Part shown: in pieces, positions 38,072-39,757 of the stretch | Layout: each line of letters opens with the position of its first letter | Position numbering within the stretch: the first letter of the stretch is position 1 | Origin: a virus | DNA length: 39,757 nt | Virus record (IMG/VR): IMGVR_UViG_3300017991_000207 | Coordinates: 1-39,757 of that record | Strand: one strand, 5' to 3' | The notes under the pieces: model-generated | Seen by the model: the letters and a program-made list of their open reading frames with translations, nothing else | Database searches by the model: none | What the model was told of the DNA's origin: nothing | Program-made: the position numbers and the translations under genes

Positions 38072-38767
38072 ATGGGCGAGTGTTTGCACAATCTGGTGGA
38101 CGATCTCAACTACTGCGAGAAGGTGGAGCGGTCCCTCGAACTGATTCGTAAGTTCAGAGACGAGCATGGCGACGGTTTGGTGGTCGCCAACAGTCTCGGC
38201 AAGGACAGCGTCGCGGTCTGGGCGTTGGCCAAGCAGGTCGACCCGGCGATCCGCGGGTTTGTGGTCACCACCAGGTACAAGCCCGAGGCGACTGTGCAGT
38301 TCATGCACGACGAGGTCGCCCGGTACCCGGAGATGCGGGTATTCTTCAATGACGAGGACATCCCTGATCGGTTGTACGAGACCGATCCGGACGAGTGCTG
38401 CAGGCGGCTCAAGGTAGAACCCGTCAGAGTGGCGATCGAGGAGATGAACGTCACCTGCTGGGTCACCGGACTGCGCTCGACCGAGGGCCGGACTCGCACT
38501 GACTATCAGGAGATCGAGCATCGGGACGAGGACCTCGTGAAGCTAAACCCGATCCTTTTGTGGACGGAGCGTGAGGTCTGGCAGTACCTCGCGCTGAACG
38601 GGATCAAGGTTAACCCGCTGTACGCTGAGGGGTACCGGTCGCTCGGCTGCGAGCCCTGTACGCGGCTGGGCTCCGAGGGCGAGAGTGAGCGGGCCGGCAG
38701 GTGGTCCAAGACCTCCAAGTGCGGAGGCGAGTGCGGCATTCACACTCGCCCGCTGAAGGGTAACTGA
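38072..38767 (+). CDS. cysH: APS/PAPS reductase (CysH family)
   Basis: ATG 38072 has AGGAGGAGAC upstream. The 231-residue product has the PP-loop SLGKDS (41-46), the substrate segment KVEP near 114-117 and RSTEGRTR near 137. The catalytic ECGIH is at 220-224 with C221. Cys109-Cys110 and C193-C196 match the CC and CxxC that hold a [4Fe-4S] cluster in APS reductases, so APS is the likelier substrate. The reaction yields sulfite and AMP with thioredoxin. Related phage genes are auxiliary metabolic genes for sulfur assimilation. Without other sulfur genes here, a link to DNA phosphorothioation is only a guess. Confidence 0.85.
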   Translation: MGECLHNLVDDLNYCEKVERSLELIRKFRDEHGDGLVVANSLGKDSVAVWALAKQVDPAIRGFVVTTRYKPEATVQFMHDEVARYPEMRVFFNDEDIPDRLYETDPDECCRRLKVEPVRVAIEEMNVTCWVTGLRSTEGRTRTDYQEIEHRDEDLVKLNPILLWTEREVWQYLALNGIKVNPLYAEGYRSLGCEPCTRLGSEGESERAGRWSKTSKCGGECGIHTRPLKGN

Positions 38768-38768
38768 C

Positions 38769-39470
38769 ATGTCTTTGGTAGTCGCGACAGAGGCCGCGAA
38801 GGTTCGGAGGCGGGTCGGCAGTCCGGACACGACCGAACTCCCCGAGGCCGACCTCCAGGCGTTTTTCACCGTGGACGCGCTGGACTGGCTCAACCGCAGG
38901 CGACCGAACAAGACCATCACCTCGCTCACCACGGTCAACGGGCAGCAGGATTACGACGTCAAGCCGAGCGGGGCGTACCGGATTATCGACGTGTGGTGGC
39001 TGGAGGCGTCGTGGCTGACGTTCTCCCCGAGCATGAAGGTCGTCCCGGGCGCGCTGGACATCGACGACCAGCTCGTCGACTTCAGCACCATCGACAACCC
39101 GGCGCTGGTCGAGGCGTTCTACAAGAAGGTCAGCCACTACCGGGACTTCTTCAAGGGCAAGGGCGAGGAGACGGCGGACGGCAAGGTTCGCCTCATACCA
39201 AATCCGACCAACAGCGACGACACCGTGTACTTTTGCTACACGTCGGCGCGGTGGTCGGCGGTGACGTCGGTGTCCGACGAGTACGTCGAGGCCGTGCGGT
39301 TCCATGCGATGGGCTGCGCGGCGGAGTACCTTTCGACGAAGCGCGGAGTGATAACGGGTGGCAGAAACTGGTCCGGCGGCGCGGGCAGGAACGAGGCCGA
39401 ACTTGCGAAGAAGTTCTTCACGCAGGCGGACGCGCTGGTGCCGGACATGCCGGTGATCTCCATCGGCTGA
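38769..39470 (+). CDS. Putative head-tail connector or adaptor protein
   Basis: ATG 38769 lies one base after the reductase stop (TGACATG). The 233-residue product has a helical start (residues 1-40), a beta part with NGQQDYDVKPSGAYRIIDVWW near 58-78, and a helical end with YVEAVRFHAMGCAAEYLSTKRG near 180-200. This helix-strand-helix plan is common in phage neck or connector proteins that sit on the portal. Family match is from layout, not sequence identity. Confidence 0.55.
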   Translation: MSLVVATEAAKVRRRVGSPDTTELPEADLQAFFTVDALDWLNRRRPNKTITSLTTVNGQQDYDVKPSGAYRIIDVWWLEASWLTFSPSMKVVPGALDIDDQLVDFSTIDNPALVEAFYKKVSHYRDFFKGKGEETADGKVRLIPNPTNSDDTVYFCYTSARWSAVTSVSDEYVEAVRFHAMGCAAEYLSTKRGVITGGRNWSGGAGRNEAELAKKFFTQADALVPDMPVISIG

Positions 39471-39478
39471 GGACGAGC

Positions 39479-39757
39479 ATGTACAAGGCGAAGTCGGAGC
39501 GGGTCGAGCAGGGCGGACGTGTGCTTCTAATGGGCGTGCCTGCTGAGGCGGGGGGTGAAGTACCCGCCAAGTGGGACCATTCCGGGGTGGTCGAGAAGTG
39601 GGCCGGGGTCAAGATCGACATTGTGGTTGCGGTCCACGACGACCCGGCGTACGCCAAGATGTGCCTGGAGGCGGTGCGGAACCGGACGCCGGAGGGTCTG
39701 GACTGGACCCTGACTGTCGTGGACAATGCGTCGGACGCGTTTACAAGCCGCCTGCTG
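39479..39757 (+). CDS. Family-2 glycosyltransferase-like protein (start only)
   Basis: ATG 39479 opens a frame to the window end (93 codons). After about 50 residues of extra N-terminus it reads VKIDIVVAVHDDPAYAKMCLEAV and then WTLTVVDNASD. This is the nucleotide-sugar binding start of GT-A glycosyltransferases, where the VDNASD segment would contact the sugar donor. It may add sugar to phage DNA, capsid or host glycan. The C-terminus, with the DxD metal motif, lies outside the window. Confidence 0.65.
   Translation, partial: MYKAKSERVEQGGRVLLMGVPAEAGGEVPAKWDHSGVVEKWAGVKIDIVVAVHDDPAYAKMCLEAVRNRTPEGLDWTLTVVDNASDAFTSRLL

Noticed and set aside
1-39757. Whole-window alternative genetic code
   Set aside because: TAA, TAG and TGA all serve as clear stops at tightly spaced gene ends, so the in-frame stops at 5074 and 13704 are treated as local events.
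1-39757. tRNA genes, CRISPR arrays, integrase or transposase
   Set aside because: Looked for cloverleaf ends, regularly spaced repeats and catalytic motifs by eye; none seen. A computed search could still find a degenerate tRNA.

Overview
This is a fragment of a tailed double-stranded DNA phage or prophage. Every gene I can support is on the + strand. Genes are packed with 4-base ATGA or GTGA overlaps or gaps of a few bases, and no gene-free stretch exceeds 110 bases. I see no tRNA, rRNA, CRISPR array, integrase or insertion sequence. The backbone is GC-rich (about 60% where I counted). Shine-Dalgarno sites, sigma70-like promoters, lipoprotein signals and Sec signal peptides point to a bacterial host, probably with two membranes. 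The host taxon is not determinable, although a Cys-rich repeat protein (9058-9876) resembles repeats I associate with Myxococcota-like genomes. Distant resemblance of portal, prohead protease and major capsid to T4 gp20/gp21/gp23 suggests a myovirus-like head module.

Layout. (1) 1-4017: DNA-modification and small accessory genes: a ParB-like/adenine methyltransferase fusion, a second methyltransferase and several small metal-binding, coiled-coil or membrane proteins. (2) 4014-8131: an accessory island with different codon habits. It holds a PD-(D/E)XK nuclease with an in-frame TGA, a C5-cytosine methyltransferase overlapped almost completely by a second +1-frame ORF, and small unknown genes. 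It ends in a 93-bp repeat. (3) 8138-16218: small terminase, a Cys-rich secreted or membrane protein, small membrane and lipoproteins, an HD phosphohydrolase and the large terminase. (4) 16238-29437: SEC-C protein, portal, minor structural proteins, transglutaminase-like protein, Mu-F-like head protein, metallophosphoesterase, HEYGH metallopeptidase, prohead protease with scaffold (with a likely internal start), and major capsid. (5) 29457-38039: a coiled-coil membrane protein, then a cassette of large surface or fibre proteins. These carry N-terminal export signals, repeated carbohydrate-binding-like and LamG-like domains, and AT-rich internal modules. (6) 38040-39757: an APS-reductase-type CysH, a head-tail connector candidate and a truncated family-2 glycosyltransferase.

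How it fits together. Terminase, portal, protease/scaffold, capsid and connector build and fill the head. Three methyltransferases probably protect phage DNA from restriction. The exported lectin-like proteins are best read as host-binding or surface-displayed factors. Transcription appears to restart at compact promoters sharing a TTTTGTATaAT -10 region placed directly before an AAACAaaGGAGG ribosome site.

The most unusual points are the overprinted methyltransferase pair (5268-6212), in-frame stop codons in the nuclease (5074) and upstream of the large terminase (13704), an ATC start for the phosphoesterase (23234), twin dyads over a ribosome site (8879-8914), two repeat-bounded cassettes that duplicate gene starts, and four or five consecutive exported structural-type proteins.
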